A stretch of DNA of 64,000 bases, taken from NCBI RefSeq assembly GCF_016888515.1, contig NZ_JAFEJK010000001.1, positions 496,001-560,000 of the forward strand, written 5' to 3'. The notes under the pieces were generated by a model that was not told where the DNA came from, made no database searches, and worked only from the letters and a program-made list of their open reading frames with translations. Shown here piece by piece: positions 26,007 to 35,326 of this stretch. Position numbers and translations under genes: made by a program. Numbering within the stretch: the stretch's first letter is position 1; every line of letters begins with the position of its first letter. Origin of the DNA: Shimia biformata. Its GTDB lineage: Bacteria > Pseudomonadota > Alphaproteobacteria > Rhodobacterales > Rhodobacteraceae.

Positions 26007-26515
26007 TGGCCGCGCAGTTTCCGCGACACCGAGGCCATCCGGCTCTGGTCCGACAGCCAGATTCCAAGGAAGCGCTGGCTGATGCTGGCATGACTCATCT
26101 GACAGGTCTTGGTGCCGTTGAACCAAAGCGACACACGGTCGGGCGTTTCGGCATAGGCCAGAAATCTGTCGCCGCTTTCCACAGTGCGAAAACAGCCTGA
26201 CAACGATGCCCGGATCGCGGCATGATCGCCCGAACGACCCTCCATGCGCTCAAGCTCTTGCATGGTCGACCAAACAAGCGTGTCGCGGTCGAACCCACGG
26301 ACATAGGTCAATTCCAGAGCGAAGCGACTGTTCCAATCGAAACGGTTTTCCTGAGCGTACAGCGTTGCGCGATAGACGGGCAGACCCAGCCATCTCACGG
26401 TGACATCGCCGATCAGGTTGGGAACGGCGGAAACAAGATTTGCGGGTTTGGCGGGCGCAATGCTGCCTTGGGCCACCAGCAGGGCCGTAAGTGCTACGAT
26501 CCGGATAAGGTACAT
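26003..26515 (-). CDS. Exported chalcone-isomerase-like protein
   Basis: 170 residues with a signal-peptide-like start (about 1-22). The region WLGLPVYRATLYAQ followed by WNSRFALELTYVRGF matches the bacterial chalcone-isomerase-like (Chalcone_3) family, which has the fold but usually no known enzyme activity. Likely periplasmic. It is translationally coupled to the MFS gene. Function unknown. Confidence 0.68.
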   Translation of the reverse strand: MYLIRIVALTALLVAQGSIAPAKPANLVSAVPNLIGDVTVRWLGLPVYRATLYAQENRFDWNSRFALELTYVRGFDRDTLVWSTMQELERMEGRSGDHAAIRASLSGCFRTVESGDRFLAYAETPDRVSLWFNGTKTCQMSHASISQRFLGIWLSDQSRMASVSRKLRGQ

Positions 26516-26594
26516 ATCGACTTCCTCCTGTCCCTTGCTACGGGCGGGCGGCGGTCTTGGATCATTTATGTGGTTTCAGTATCCGCGGGAAAGG

Positions 26595-27368
26595 TTAGAA
26601 CAATGCCCCGGCGATATGGGGATGTAGCCCTGCATTGGCTGCGATCATGCCCTTCTGACGCGGGTCAGGGTTGTTGAACCGAAGCTGGTCGCCTTTCCGG
26701 TCCGTGGCCATCGCGCCAGCTTCCTGAAGAATCACGGTGCCGGCGGCAATGTCCCATTCCCAGGTGGGCCGCAAGGTCAGCATGGCGTCATAACGACCCT
26801 CGGCCACCAGCGCGAGCCGATAGGCCAGAGACGGGCGGTGACTGCGCCGCACGTTCGGCGCACCCGATTTCCAGTGTTCTGCAGCCATCACGGGGCGGGC
26901 CGCCAACAGGCTGGCACCGCTGAGGTCATTGTGGACCGAAGGAGAAATGGGCGCGCCGTTCAGCGATGCGCCCTCGTCGGTTGCAGCGGCATAAAGCTTG
27001 TCCCGCATCGGCAGGAACACGACCCCGGCAATGACTTTTCCACGTTCGGCAATCGCCAGTGAATGCGCCCAGGTATTCGACCCCTCGATGAAGCTTCGGG
27101 TGCCGTCGATCGGGTCGATGATGAACACCCGGCTGGCCTCAAGTCGCGCCGGGTCATCGGTCGATTCCTCGCTCAGCCAGCCATAGTCGGGGCGGGCAGT
27201 GCGCAACTCGCGTTCCAGCATGGCATTCACGGCAAGATCGGCTTCGGTCACCGGTCCGGCACCGCCGGGCTTGTCCCATTGCCGGTTCGACTGGCCAAGG
27301 AAGCGTGTTGCGATCTTGCCAGCTTCCTGCGCGGCGTCGATCAAAAGGGCAAGATCAGGTGCCGGCAA
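26595..27368 (-). CDS. Inositol-monophosphatase-superfamily phosphatase (CysQ-like)
   Basis: 257 residues with the complete metal-binding set: E67/E68 in WLSEEST, DPIDGTRSF from residue 85, and WEWDIAAG near 205-212. The family removes phosphate from inositol phosphate or from 3'-phosphoadenosine nucleotides; the SEEST and TRSF forms lean towards CysQ. It is cytoplasmic. It overlaps the TldD/PmbA gene by 14 bases and ends the unit. Confidence 0.8.
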   Translation of the reverse strand: MPAPDLALLIDAAQEAGKIATRFLGQSNRQWDKPGGAGPVTEADLAVNAMLERELRTARPDYGWLSEESTDDPARLEASRVFIIDPIDGTRSFIEGSNTWAHSLAIAERGKVIAGVVFLPMRDKLYAAATDEGASLNGAPISPSVHNDLSGASLLAARPVMAAEHWKSGAPNVRRSHRPSLAYRLALVAEGRYDAMLTLRPTWEWDIAAGTVILQEAGAMATDRKGDQLRFNNPDPRQKGMIAANAGLHPHIAGALF

Positions 27369-28701
27369 TGGTCATCCCTTCGACCAGAAGCGATGGCACA
27401 ACGCGGCTAAGGTGAGTGCGGGCGTCGTTGGCCGGAATGATGTCGCGCAGCATATCACGCAGATTGCCGGCGATGGTGCATTCGTTCACCGGGCGCACGA
27501 TCTTGCCGTTCTCGATCCAGAACCCGGAAGCGCCGCGAGAATAGTCTCCGGTGGTCGGATTGATTGTCGACCCGATCAGCGAGGTCACCAAAAGCCCGGT
27601 TCCCATCTGCACGACCAACTCGTCCCGTGACGCAACACCCTGCGTGAGGTTAATGTTCCAGCTGGTTGGCGAGGGTGGAGATGAAACCCCACGCGCCGCG
27701 TTTGCAGTCGACGCCATGCCCAGCTTGCGGGCATTGGCCAGGTCCAGCGTCCAGCCGGTCAGCATACCATCTGCCACGATGTCCCGTTTGCGTGTCGCCA
27801 GCCCCTCGGCGTCAAAAGGCCGCGAGCCCGAAACGCGCGGGCGATGCGGGTCCTCGGACAGGGTAAGTCCGCTGGGCAGCACCTGATCACCCAGCGCATC
27901 ACGCAGCCAGGATGAACCGCGCGTGATCATGGCTCCGTTGACCGCCGCCAGAAGGTGGCCGATCAACGAAGACGAGATACGCTCATCAAACAGGACGGGA
28001 AACGTACCGGTTGGCGGTTGACTGGCGCCGTGCCGGTCCACCGCGCGGGATGCGGCCGTGGCGCCGATATCCTCGGGCGTTCTCAAGTCGGACTGGAAGA
28101 TACGCGTGTCGCCGTCATAGTCACGTTCCATATCCGACCCGCATCCGGCGATGGCAACGCAGGAAATACCGCGATCGGTGCGGCGATACCCGCCGGCAAA
28201 TCCGTTGCTGGCAGCCAGGAAAACCTCGGAAGAGGAATAGCCCGCCGATGCCGCCTGAACCTGGCTAATCCGATCGTTTGCAAGGGCTGCGGCCTCTGCC
28301 CGGGCTGCGTCGTCCTGTAGTGCTGACGGGGCAGGTTCCGGCGTCGGGTCCGCCAGTTCCAAGGCGGCAATATCCCAGTCACGTGCAATCTGATCCGGGT
28401 CGGCAAGCCCGATATGCGGGTCGTCAGGTGCTTCGCGGGCCATGGCGACGGCACGCTCGGCCATTTCGCGGATGCTGTCGGCGCGGGTTTCCGAGATCGA
28501 GACATTGGCTTGCTTCTGGCCAATCAACACTCGCAGTCCCAGGTCGATCCCCTCGGAACGCTCAGCATGTTCAAGTTTGCCCTGCCGCACGTCGATCGCA
28601 ACCGAGGTGCCCTTGGCGACCAGTGCGTCCGCGGCGTTTGCCCCGGCGCTTTTCGCCGCGTCAATCAACGCGCCCGCGAGGTCTTGAAGATCCGGCCCCA
28701 T
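27355..28701 (-). CDS. TldD/PmbA-family metalloprotease-related protein
   Basis: 448 residues from the ATG at 28701 (MGPDLQDLAG). The family features are an N-terminal domain with RQGKLEHAERSEGIDLGLRV and a C-terminal beta-rich domain ending in GDYSRGASGFWIENG and an ECTIAGNL block. This is the PmbA (TldE) half, which usually lacks the HExxxH zinc site of TldD and works as TldD/TldE heterodimer in peptide maturation; indeed no HExxxH is seen. No tldD lies in the window. Coupled to the downstream phosphatase. Confidence 0.83.
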   Translation of the reverse strand: MGPDLQDLAGALIDAAKSAGANAADALVAKGTSVAIDVRQGKLEHAERSEGIDLGLRVLIGQKQANVSISETRADSIREMAERAVAMAREAPDDPHIGLADPDQIARDWDIAALELADPTPEPAPSALQDDAARAEAAALANDRISQVQAASAGYSSSEVFLAASNGFAGGYRRTDRGISCVAIAGCGSDMERDYDGDTRIFQSDLRTPEDIGATAASRAVDRHGASQPPTGTFPVLFDERISSSLIGHLLAAVNGAMITRGSSWLRDALGDQVLPSGLTLSEDPHRPRVSGSRPFDAEGLATRKRDIVADGMLTGWTLDLANARKLGMASTANAARGVSSPPSPTSWNINLTQGVASRDELVVQMGTGLLVTSLIGSTINPTTGDYSRGASGFWIENGKIVRPVNECTIAGNLRDMLRDIIPANDARTHLSRVVPSLLVEGMTIAGT

Positions 28702-28776
28702 GTCATCCTCTCGATTGTAGTGTTCCTGACGAGGTAGTCGGCGCCGCCCGCCCGCGCAAGTCCGGTGAACGGAAAA

Positions 28777-28805
28777 GGGCCGCGCCAACCCATGAAGCGC
28801 GGCCC
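28777..28805 (-). terminator. Rho-independent terminator after the DUF2125 gene
   Basis: On the minus strand GGGCCGCGC pairs with GCGCGGCCC (9 bp, 11-nt loop) and is followed by TTTTCC. It lies 21 bases after the stop codon at 28827 and before the PmbA gene. Confidence 0.75.
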
Positions 28806-28826
28806 AATATTGTCATCGCGGACAGC

Positions 28827-30326
28827 TTACTTGATGCGCTGCCCGTTCGCCAGGACATGCCCCTGCGCGTTGACTTCGATCTTCGAGTTCAGCTCATCTT
28901 CACCTGCGCCTGGCACGGCGAACATGCCCATCATCATCCGCGCACCCATGGCCTGCTCTTCCGGCACCAGCCCCATCTGGACCAGCTTGTCGATCAACCC
29001 GTTTGCGCCCATGATGGTTACATTCAGTTCACCTTCGGGGCGGGGCATCCCGTCAAAGGATTCGAGGTCCGAATTGTCGAAAGTGAACGCCCCGGTGCCG
29101 TTGGCACTGGCGCCCGCCAGCTTGATGGTCAGGTCGTTGAGCGTAATCGCGTTCAATTCACCAGGAGGAGCCGACATTTCCTCGGCCTCAGGGCTCATCA
29201 GGTCAATCAGAACTGTGGCGAGCCCGGTCATATCAAACGTCAAAGTCGCCGGATCACGCGGCAGAACGCCAGCGGGATCAAAAATACCCCACAGCATGTC
29301 GGCCATCGTCAGGTCGACAAGGCTGAGCTTGAGCGCGAAATCCTGCGGTTCGTCCTTGGCCATAAGGGGGACATCGAAACCATAGCCGAATTGACCGGCG
29401 GCAAAGGAAACCGGCAATGGGATTTCCGGCCCCATTATGTTGACGGTCAGGTCTGTGGTGCCCCCCGAATAGGCCATCTGTTCTTCGCTGAGGATCACGG
29501 CTAGTGATCCACCACCCGCCGACATGTCGATATTGGTGGTGCCGGCGCCCTCGGTCACGGCCATTTTGACATCCGTTGCTCCGTGCTTGAAGTCGCCATC
29601 GACCTTGAAGCCGTTTGCAAACATGGCAGCGGGGTCATCGGGGTCGATCTCGGACGGCATGTTGGTGCGGCCTGCGAAATCCAGACCGGCAACCGACGCG
29701 TTCATGTCCACCGTTTCTCCCTCGGGGTCTTTGACATCGACATTGAACGTCATCAACTCGGCACTGAATTTCTGCTCGATCCCGATCATGTCGCCAATCG
29801 TCATCGACGACATACCTGCAAGTTTCATCAGCGACAGCTCGAAGGCCACATCGGGCACGGCTTCGCCATTCACCACCAACTCGGTCAGCGCAACCGATGC
29901 TTCGGTGGCGTCATAGACATAGGTGATGTCCAACGGCGCGCCGGATGCCACCATGTTCATATCGGTGTAGGTGAGCAGGACGCTCACATCAGCGGTTTCC
30001 CCTTCTCCGCTGGCCTTTGCCTTGATGGGCATCTGCGCGGGAAGTTCGATCCGCACCGTGCCGTCGCCCTGATCGATAAAGGCGATATCGCCCATCATCA
30101 TGTCAAGGCGGCCCTCGCCTTCGGGCAGGTCCATGCCCAGCGTCAGCCCGGACACATCAAGCCGCCCGCTGCTTTCCGATTCGGTTGCGTTCACTTCGTA
30201 TCCGAAACCAGTGAAATAACCCGACCAGCTGTCCCAGACCTCGCGCGGGCTGACGTCGGCCGCGGCGGCGCCAGCCAAAATAGTCGAAAGGGCCGTGCCT
30301 GCGGCCAGAGATGAAATACGGTTCAT
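28827..30326 (-). CDS. DUF2125-family exported protein
   Basis: 499 residues with a clean Sec signal peptide (cleavage near AAAA-DVS, about residue 23). The mature protein is acidic, beta-rich and repetitive (many short strands with DM, LT, GD turns) without cysteines or membrane segments, as in DUF2125 proteins of Rhodobacteraceae. The periplasm or outer-membrane inner face is likely. It is monocistronic, with its own terminator, and divergent from an SDR gene. Function is unknown; the lipid-transport AsmA-like look is only an impression. Confidence 0.7.
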   Translation of the reverse strand: MNRISSLAAGTALSTILAGAAAADVSPREVWDSWSGYFTGFGYEVNATESESSGRLDVSGLTLGMDLPEGEGRLDMMMGDIAFIDQGDGTVRIELPAQMPIKAKASGEGETADVSVLLTYTDMNMVASGAPLDITYVYDATEASVALTELVVNGEAVPDVAFELSLMKLAGMSSMTIGDMIGIEQKFSAELMTFNVDVKDPEGETVDMNASVAGLDFAGRTNMPSEIDPDDPAAMFANGFKVDGDFKHGATDVKMAVTEGAGTTNIDMSAGGGSLAVILSEEQMAYSGGTTDLTVNIMGPEIPLPVSFAAGQFGYGFDVPLMAKDEPQDFALKLSLVDLTMADMLWGIFDPAGVLPRDPATLTFDMTGLATVLIDLMSPEAEEMSAPPGELNAITLNDLTIKLAGASANGTGAFTFDNSDLESFDGMPRPEGELNVTIMGANGLIDKLVQMGLVPEEQAMGARMMMGMFAVPGAGEDELNSKIEVNAQGHVLANGQRIK

Positions 30327-30453
30327 GATTGAAACCTCTCTTGGATAAATTTGTTACAGCTTCCGACTTCGAAAGGTCAGGGTCAAGGGGCGACGGGCTG
30401 GACCTTCAATCGTCACGCAGCTAGGTCTTGGCGACAACAGGAAGGAGACGTTC

Positions 30454-31206
30454 ATGACATATGTGGCAGGAAAGACAGTGGTCATTACCGGGGCCAGCCG
30501 AGGCATCGGTGAAAGCGCGGCGCGCATATTTGCAGAGGCAGGCGCAAATGTTGCGCTTCTGGCGCGTTCCTCGGGCGATATCGAACGCATTGCGGGCGAG
30601 ATTGGAGAAAATGCCCTGGCCATCGCGTGTGACGTTTCGGATGCCGAAGCGGTCGAGGCGGCGATGGTTGCGACCGAAGCGAAATTTGGCGGTATTGACA
30701 TCTTGATCAACAACGCCGGACTGATCGAGCCGATTTCCCACTTGGCGTCTTCTGACCCCGAAGGCTGGGGCAAGGTCATCGATATCAACGTCAAAGGTGT
30801 CTATTACGGCATGCGTTCGGTGATCGAGCGGATGAAGAAACGCGGTGGCGGGTCGATCCTGACCATCTCGTCCGGTGCGGCCCATGGCCCGGTCGAGGCG
30901 TGGTCTCATTATTGCGCGTCCAAGGCCGCGGTGAACATGCTGACCCGTTGTGTCGACAAGGAAGAGCGCGAAAACGGCATCCGCGCCATCGGCCTGTCGC
31001 CGGGCACGGTCGCAACCGAGATGCAGCGCGAGATCAAGGCATCCGGCATCAATCCGGTTTCGAAACTGGAATGGTCTGACCACATTCCCCCGGAATGGCC
31101 TGCAAAATGCCTGTTGTGGATGTGTGGTCCGGGTGGCGATGACTGGCTCGGCGACGAGATCGCGCTGCGCGACGAAGATATCCGCAAGGCGGTCGGCCTG
31201 AAATGA
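30454..31206 (+). CDS. SDR-family oxidoreductase
   Basis: 250 residues, classical SDR: GASRGIG at 13-19 for NAD(P), NNAG at 86-89, S139/S140, Y153 and K157 (YCASK). A strong AAGGAG Shine-Dalgarno precedes the ATG. It overlaps the crotonase gene by 4 bases (ATGA), so the pair probably acts on the same acyl or hydroxyacyl compound. Substrate unknown. Confidence 0.85.
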   Translation: MTYVAGKTVVITGASRGIGESAARIFAEAGANVALLARSSGDIERIAGEIGENALAIACDVSDAEAVEAAMVATEAKFGGIDILINNAGLIEPISHLASSDPEGWGKVIDINVKGVYYGMRSVIERMKKRGGGSILTISSGAAHGPVEAWSHYCASKAAVNMLTRCVDKEERENGIRAIGLSPGTVATEMQREIKASGINPVSKLEWSDHIPPEWPAKCLLWMCGPGGDDWLGDEIALRDEDIRKAVGLK

Positions 31207-31814
31207 TCGAACTGGCCAAAGAGCCGTCGGGCCTGTGGATCGTCACGATCGACCGGCCCGACAAGGCGAATTCCCTGACCGAAGCGATGCTGACCGAACT
31301 GGCGGAAATCGCGGAAGCGGCAGGCGAGGCACGGGCACTCATCCTGACAGGTGCAGGCAAGGTGTTTTCCGCCGGGGCAGACCTTGACGAAGCCCGTGCG
31401 GGGCTGGCCACTTCGGATGTGTGGGAGCGGCTTTCCGGTGCAATCGCTGCGCTGCCGGGCCTGACCATTGCCGCGCTGAACGGAACTTTGGCTGGGGGCG
31501 CAAACGGCATGGCGCTGGCCTGCGATTTGCGGATCGCGGTGCCGGGTGCAAAGTTCTTTTACCCGGTAATGAGGCTGGGCTTCCTGCCGCAACCCTCGGA
31601 CCCGCGCCGCATGGCGGCGTTGATTGGCCCGGCCCGCACCAAGCTGATCCTGATGGGCGGGCAGAAGATCACAGCCGAGGACGCCCTGTCCTTTGGGCTG
31701 ATTGACCGGATCGTCGACCCGGATGCGTTAATCGACATGGCGCGCGACCTTGCCGCCGACACATTGGCTGCTGATCCCGCGATTGCGTCGGGTATCAAGG
31801 AGCTTTGCCGCTAG
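31203..31814 (+). CDS. Crotonase-superfamily protein (enoyl-CoA hydratase/isomerase-like) lacking both catalytic glutamates
   Basis: 203 residues, short for a family of about 260, missing the C-terminal trimerisation helices. The oxyanion-hole strands are present (VFSAGADL at 54-61 and GGANGMALACDLRIA at 98-112). By alignment to rat crotonase from memory, the two acid/base glutamates correspond to G102 and V122. It is therefore unlikely to be a normal hydratase and may be an isomerase, thioesterase-like or decarboxylase variant. Coupled to the SDR. Confidence 0.8.
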   Translation: MIELAKEPSGLWIVTIDRPDKANSLTEAMLTELAEIAEAAGEARALILTGAGKVFSAGADLDEARAGLATSDVWERLSGAIAALPGLTIAALNGTLAGGANGMALACDLRIAVPGAKFFYPVMRLGFLPQPSDPRRMAALIGPARTKLILMGGQKITAEDALSFGLIDRIVDPDALIDMARDLAADTLAADPAIASGIKELCR

Positions 31815-31871
31815 GCATTTTTGGGCATTTCCGACCAGTAAAAAGTCGCGCCGTTCGGGTCTCTTGCGCGC

Positions 31872-32165
31872 CTAACGTCGGCGGCGCGGTCCGGGGGTGC
31901 GGCTTTTGAAACCCGGCGGGCGTTTCTGAACCCAACGAATGAACTTTGCCAGCCGGGGATGCGCGCGCAGGGCCGCGATGGTTGCGAAGTCGCGCGCCAG
32001 TTCCGCTTCGGTCAGGGTTGCGTGGATTTCGTTATGGCAAATCTGGTGAAGTCGCACGGTGGGGCCGCCCTTGCCGCCTTTCAGCTTCGGGATCAGATGG
32101 TGTTGGCTTTGTGGCACGTCCGCGGGGATGGGGCGGCCGCAGAGGGGGCAGATCGGATCGGTCAC
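31872..32165 (-). CDS. Small HNH endonuclease-fold protein
   Basis: 97 residues. The zinc pair C6-x2-C9 (CPLCG), HHLIPKLKGG (H22/H23) and CHNEIH (C43, H44, N45, H48) make a complete HNH/beta-beta-alpha-metal site. The C-terminal tail is very basic (ends PRRRR), suggesting nucleic acid binding. It stands alone between the crotonase and MscS genes, with no restriction or toxin partner. Role unknown. Another open frame continues past its stop towards 31811 (see findings). Confidence 0.78.
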   Translation of the reverse strand: MTDPICPLCGRPIPADVPQSQHHLIPKLKGGKGGPTVRLHQICHNEIHATLTEAELARDFATIAALRAHPRLAKFIRWVQKRPPGFKSRTPGPRRRR

Positions 32166-32251
32166 CGTGGTCTTTCCAGTTCTTTTCCTTGTCTAATCGG
32201 ACCTCATTGGGCATGAGGAAAGCAAGGTGAACGTGGTGTCAAAGGGTGATC

Positions 32252-33574
32252 ATGGAAAGCCAGGCTGAACTTGTTGCCATCGGGCAGGACTATCTGGAAC
32301 AGGGTTGGGAGCTGGCAGAGGGCTGGCTTCTGAGCCCGGCCGCATGGTCGCAGCTGGCGCTTCTGGTGCTGGCCTATTTCGTGGCGCTTCTGGCCACGCG
32401 GCGACTGCGTCCATTGCTGGTCAAGGCGCTGGCGCCGAAAAAAGAACAAGACGGACCGACTGCAAAGGTCCGCCGAGCCCTGTTGATCCTGACACCGCTG
32501 CTGTTGCCGGTTCTGGCTTATGTCTTTACCGGCATTGGCGAAAACGTGACGCGGTCGCTGTTCAATTCTGGCGCGGTCATTGCCTTCGGTAAGCGCGTGT
32601 TCATCTTCATCGCAGCCCGCATCCTGGTGCGTGAAATCATCAAGGACCCGCTGTTCAAGGTCATTGGGCGCTATGTGCTTGTCCCGCTGGCCGCTCTTTA
32701 TGCGCTGGGATTGATGGATGAGTTGGTGGGGCTTCTGGAAGACACAGTGGTGCCGCTGGGCAACCTGTCCTTCTCGCTTCTGTTTGCCGTGCGGGCGCTG
32801 ATCGTCGGTGGAGTGATCTTCTGGCTGGGAAGATGGTCGGCCGAGCAGTCGTCATCGCTGATCAAGGCGCAGGACGATATGCGCCCCGCGACGCGCGAAC
32901 TGGCGGCCAAGGCCGCCGAGATCGCGATTTTCGGGATCGCTTTCCTTCTGTTAATGAACATCCTCGGGATTTCGCTGACGTCGCTGGCGGTTCTTGGCGG
33001 CGCGATCGGCGTTGGTCTGGGCTTTGGCCTGCAGAAGATTGCATCGAACTTCATTTCGGGCGTGATCCTTCTGCTGGAAGGGCAGGCAACCGTGGGCGAC
33101 TATGTGGAACTGGATGGCGGCGAGGCCGGGACCATCGTCAAGACCACCGCCCGCGCGATGATCCTGGAAACCTTCGACGGACGCTGGATCGTGGTCCCAA
33201 ATGAGGATTTTATCACCACACGGGTCATCAACTTTTCGGACCAGGGATCGGCGAACCGCTACGAGGCACCGTTCTCTGTATCCTATGACACCGACATCAA
33301 CCTTGTGCCCGATATCGTGGAAAAGGCGGTCGCAACCCACCCCGAGGTCCTTGATGACCCATTTCCACCGGACTGCGAGTTGCGGGGATTTGGCGACAGC
33401 GGAGTCGACTTCTGTGTCGAGTTCTGGGTGAACGGGCTGGATGACGGTAAAAACAAGTTTACCTCGGACGTGCTTTTCCTGATCTGGAACGCGCTGAAGG
33501 ACAACGGTATCGAGATCCCCTATCCGCATCGCGTGATCGAAGTGAAGGGCGACATCCCGACAAAACCAGCATGA
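32252..33574 (+). CDS. MscS-family mechanosensitive ion channel
   Basis: 440 residues from the ATG at 32252 (a GTG two codons earlier is possible). Several N-terminal helices precede the pore helix (about 235-275, LGGAIGVGLGFGLQKIASNF) and the beta-domain start (GQATVGDYVELDGGEAGTIV), followed by RWIVVPNEDFITTRVINFS, all MscS hallmarks. It has more N-terminal helices than E. coli MscS (286 residues). It releases solutes from the cytoplasm on hypo-osmotic shock. It overlaps the flavoprotein gene by 4 bases. Confidence 0.88.
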   Translation: MESQAELVAIGQDYLEQGWELAEGWLLSPAAWSQLALLVLAYFVALLATRRLRPLLVKALAPKKEQDGPTAKVRRALLILTPLLLPVLAYVFTGIGENVTRSLFNSGAVIAFGKRVFIFIAARILVREIIKDPLFKVIGRYVLVPLAALYALGLMDELVGLLEDTVVPLGNLSFSLLFAVRALIVGGVIFWLGRWSAEQSSSLIKAQDDMRPATRELAAKAAEIAIFGIAFLLLMNILGISLTSLAVLGGAIGVGLGFGLQKIASNFISGVILLLEGQATVGDYVELDGGEAGTIVKTTARAMILETFDGRWIVVPNEDFITTRVINFSDQGSANRYEAPFSVSYDTDINLVPDIVEKAVATHPEVLDDPFPPDCELRGFGDSGVDFCVEFWVNGLDDGKNKFTSDVLFLIWNALKDNGIEIPYPHRVIEVKGDIPTKPA

Positions 33575-34734
33575 CGGATGCGCTGGTCATTGGGGCCGGG
33601 CCAGCCGGCCTGATGGCGGCCGAGGTCATGTCGGCGCGCGGCCTGTCGGTCTTGGTGGCCGAGGCCAAGCCATCGCCCGCGCGCAAGTTCCTGATGGCCG
33701 GGAAATCCGGTCTGAACCTGACCAAATCAGAGCCCTTCGACGACTTTCTCTCGGCCTATGAGGACCGCGCCGATGTGTTGCGCCCGATGCTGGATGCGTT
33801 TGGTCCTGACGACGTGACGTGCTGGGCCGAGGGGTTGGGGCAACAGTTGTTTACCGGGTCATCGGGGCGCGTCTTTCCCGACGTGATGAAAGCATCTCCG
33901 TTGTTGCGGGCGTGGTTGCACAGGCTGGAAGGGGCAGGGGTAACCCTGCGCACCCGCTGTGGTTGGGCCGGGTTTGATGGGGACGGGTCGGTGTTTGAAA
34001 CACCCGAGGGTCGTGTCAGTGTGACGTCCAAAGTCACGGTGCTCGCGATGGGCGGCGCAAGTTGGGCGCGGCTGGGTTCGGATGGGTTGTGGGCGAATGG
34101 GTTTGCATCGGATCAACTTTCCCCATTCCAGCCAGCCAACGTGGGGTTTCTCGTGGATTGGTCACCTCATATGGCCCGTTTCTTCGGAACGCCCGTCAAA
34201 TCCGTGACGCTGATGGCTGGCAAGCAATCGGTCCGGGGCGAGTTCGTGATCTCTGAGCGCGGGCTTGAAGGCGGCGGCATCTATGCCGTGTCGCGGGCAA
34301 TGCGCGATGGTGCGGACCTGTTTGTGGACCTGATGCCGGATCTGTCCGAGGCGCAATTGCGTCAGCGACTGGCCCGGCCGCGCGGCAAGGCGTCCCTGTC
34401 GAACCACCTGCGCAAGATGCTGCGGCTAGACCCGGTGAAACAGGCGCTGCTGATGGAGTTCGGGCGCCCTTTGCCTAACGACCTGCCGCCTTTGCTGAAA
34501 GCCCTGCCGATCCGTCATGCCGGGCCGCGACCGATGGACGAAGCGATTTCGACCGCAGGCGGGTTGCGCTTTGACGCCCTGACCAATGAGTTTATGCTGT
34601 GGGACCGTCCGGGCGTCTTTGCCGCCGGAGAGATGCTTGACTGGGAGGCACCGACCGGCGGTTACCTGTTGACCGCTTGCCTTTCTACGGGGGCATGGGC
34701 GGGCCGTAGCGCTTCCGATTTTGTCGCGAGGTAG
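33571..34734 (+). CDS. HI0933/BaiN-like NAD(P)/FAD-dependent flavoprotein
   Basis: 387 residues with an N-terminal dinucleotide-binding motif (GAGPAGLMAAEVM, residues 8-20), AGKSGLNLTKS and the C-terminal FAAGEMLDWEAPTGGYLLTAC typical of the HI0933/BaiN flavoprotein family. The physiological reaction of this branch is unknown. It is coupled to the MscS gene by an ATGA overlap and converges with a GST gene 4 bases later. Confidence 0.82.
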   Translation: MTDALVIGAGPAGLMAAEVMSARGLSVLVAEAKPSPARKFLMAGKSGLNLTKSEPFDDFLSAYEDRADVLRPMLDAFGPDDVTCWAEGLGQQLFTGSSGRVFPDVMKASPLLRAWLHRLEGAGVTLRTRCGWAGFDGDGSVFETPEGRVSVTSKVTVLAMGGASWARLGSDGLWANGFASDQLSPFQPANVGFLVDWSPHMARFFGTPVKSVTLMAGKQSVRGEFVISERGLEGGGIYAVSRAMRDGADLFVDLMPDLSEAQLRQRLARPRGKASLSNHLRKMLRLDPVKQALLMEFGRPLPNDLPPLLKALPIRHAGPRPMDEAISTAGGLRFDALTNEFMLWDRPGVFAAGEMLDWEAPTGGYLLTACLSTGAWAGRSASDFVAR

Positions 34735-34738
34735 CCGG

Positions 34739-35326
34739 TCAGGTTTTTGCCGTCAATTTCTGGAACGACGGTCGCGCCCGGCACCGTTTGACATAGTCCT
34801 TCAACGCGGCATTGTCGGTCGGGAAGCCCGCATTCATAGCCCAACCGCCGCAATGAGCCAGAATGATATCGGGGATGGTAAACTCTTCTCCCATCAGGAA
34901 CGGTCCCTTCACCCGCACCATGACCTTTTCAAGGTTGCGGGCATATTCCCACTTGAGGGAGGGTTTGATGGCATCAACACGATGTTCCTCGGGAAGGATG
35001 AAACTATGACGCGCTGCGGTCCAGAGAACCGCGTCAATGTCATCAAGAACCTGGTGGGTGATGCCGTCTTGCTGGGCGCGGGCAATGGTGCCGGCGGGGG
35101 CCGTCAGGCCGCCATGTTTGTCGGCAAGATAGGTGATGATCGCGGTCGAGTCGGTGACGACGTCATCGCCGTCCTTTAGGATCGGAATCTTGCCTGTAGG
35201 GTTCAGTCGTGTCACCAGATCTGATCGCGGCTTCTCTGGCGTGTGAGTATAGTCCAGCCCCAGTTCTTCAAGCGCCCAAAGCACCCTGAAAGTGCGGCTT
35301 TGTTTGCCGCCGATAACCTCGTACAT
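34739..35326 (-). CDS. Glutathione S-transferase-family protein
   Basis: 195 residues. The thioredoxin-like N-terminal domain has MYEVIGGKQSRTFRVLWALE and the PILKDGD / DSTAIITYLAD glutathione-binding pattern; the C-terminal domain is helical. The active residue at the N-terminal helix is probably the serine in KQSRTFR. Cytoplasmic; substrate unknown. It is monocistronic and divergent from the GFA-family gene at 35480. Confidence 0.82.
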   Translation of the reverse strand: MYEVIGGKQSRTFRVLWALEELGLDYTHTPEKPRSDLVTRLNPTGKIPILKDGDDVVTDSTAIITYLADKHGGLTAPAGTIARAQQDGITHQVLDDIDAVLWTAARHSFILPEEHRVDAIKPSLKWEYARNLEKVMVRVKGPFLMGEEFTIPDIILAHCGGWAMNAGFPTDNAALKDYVKRCRARPSFQKLTAKT

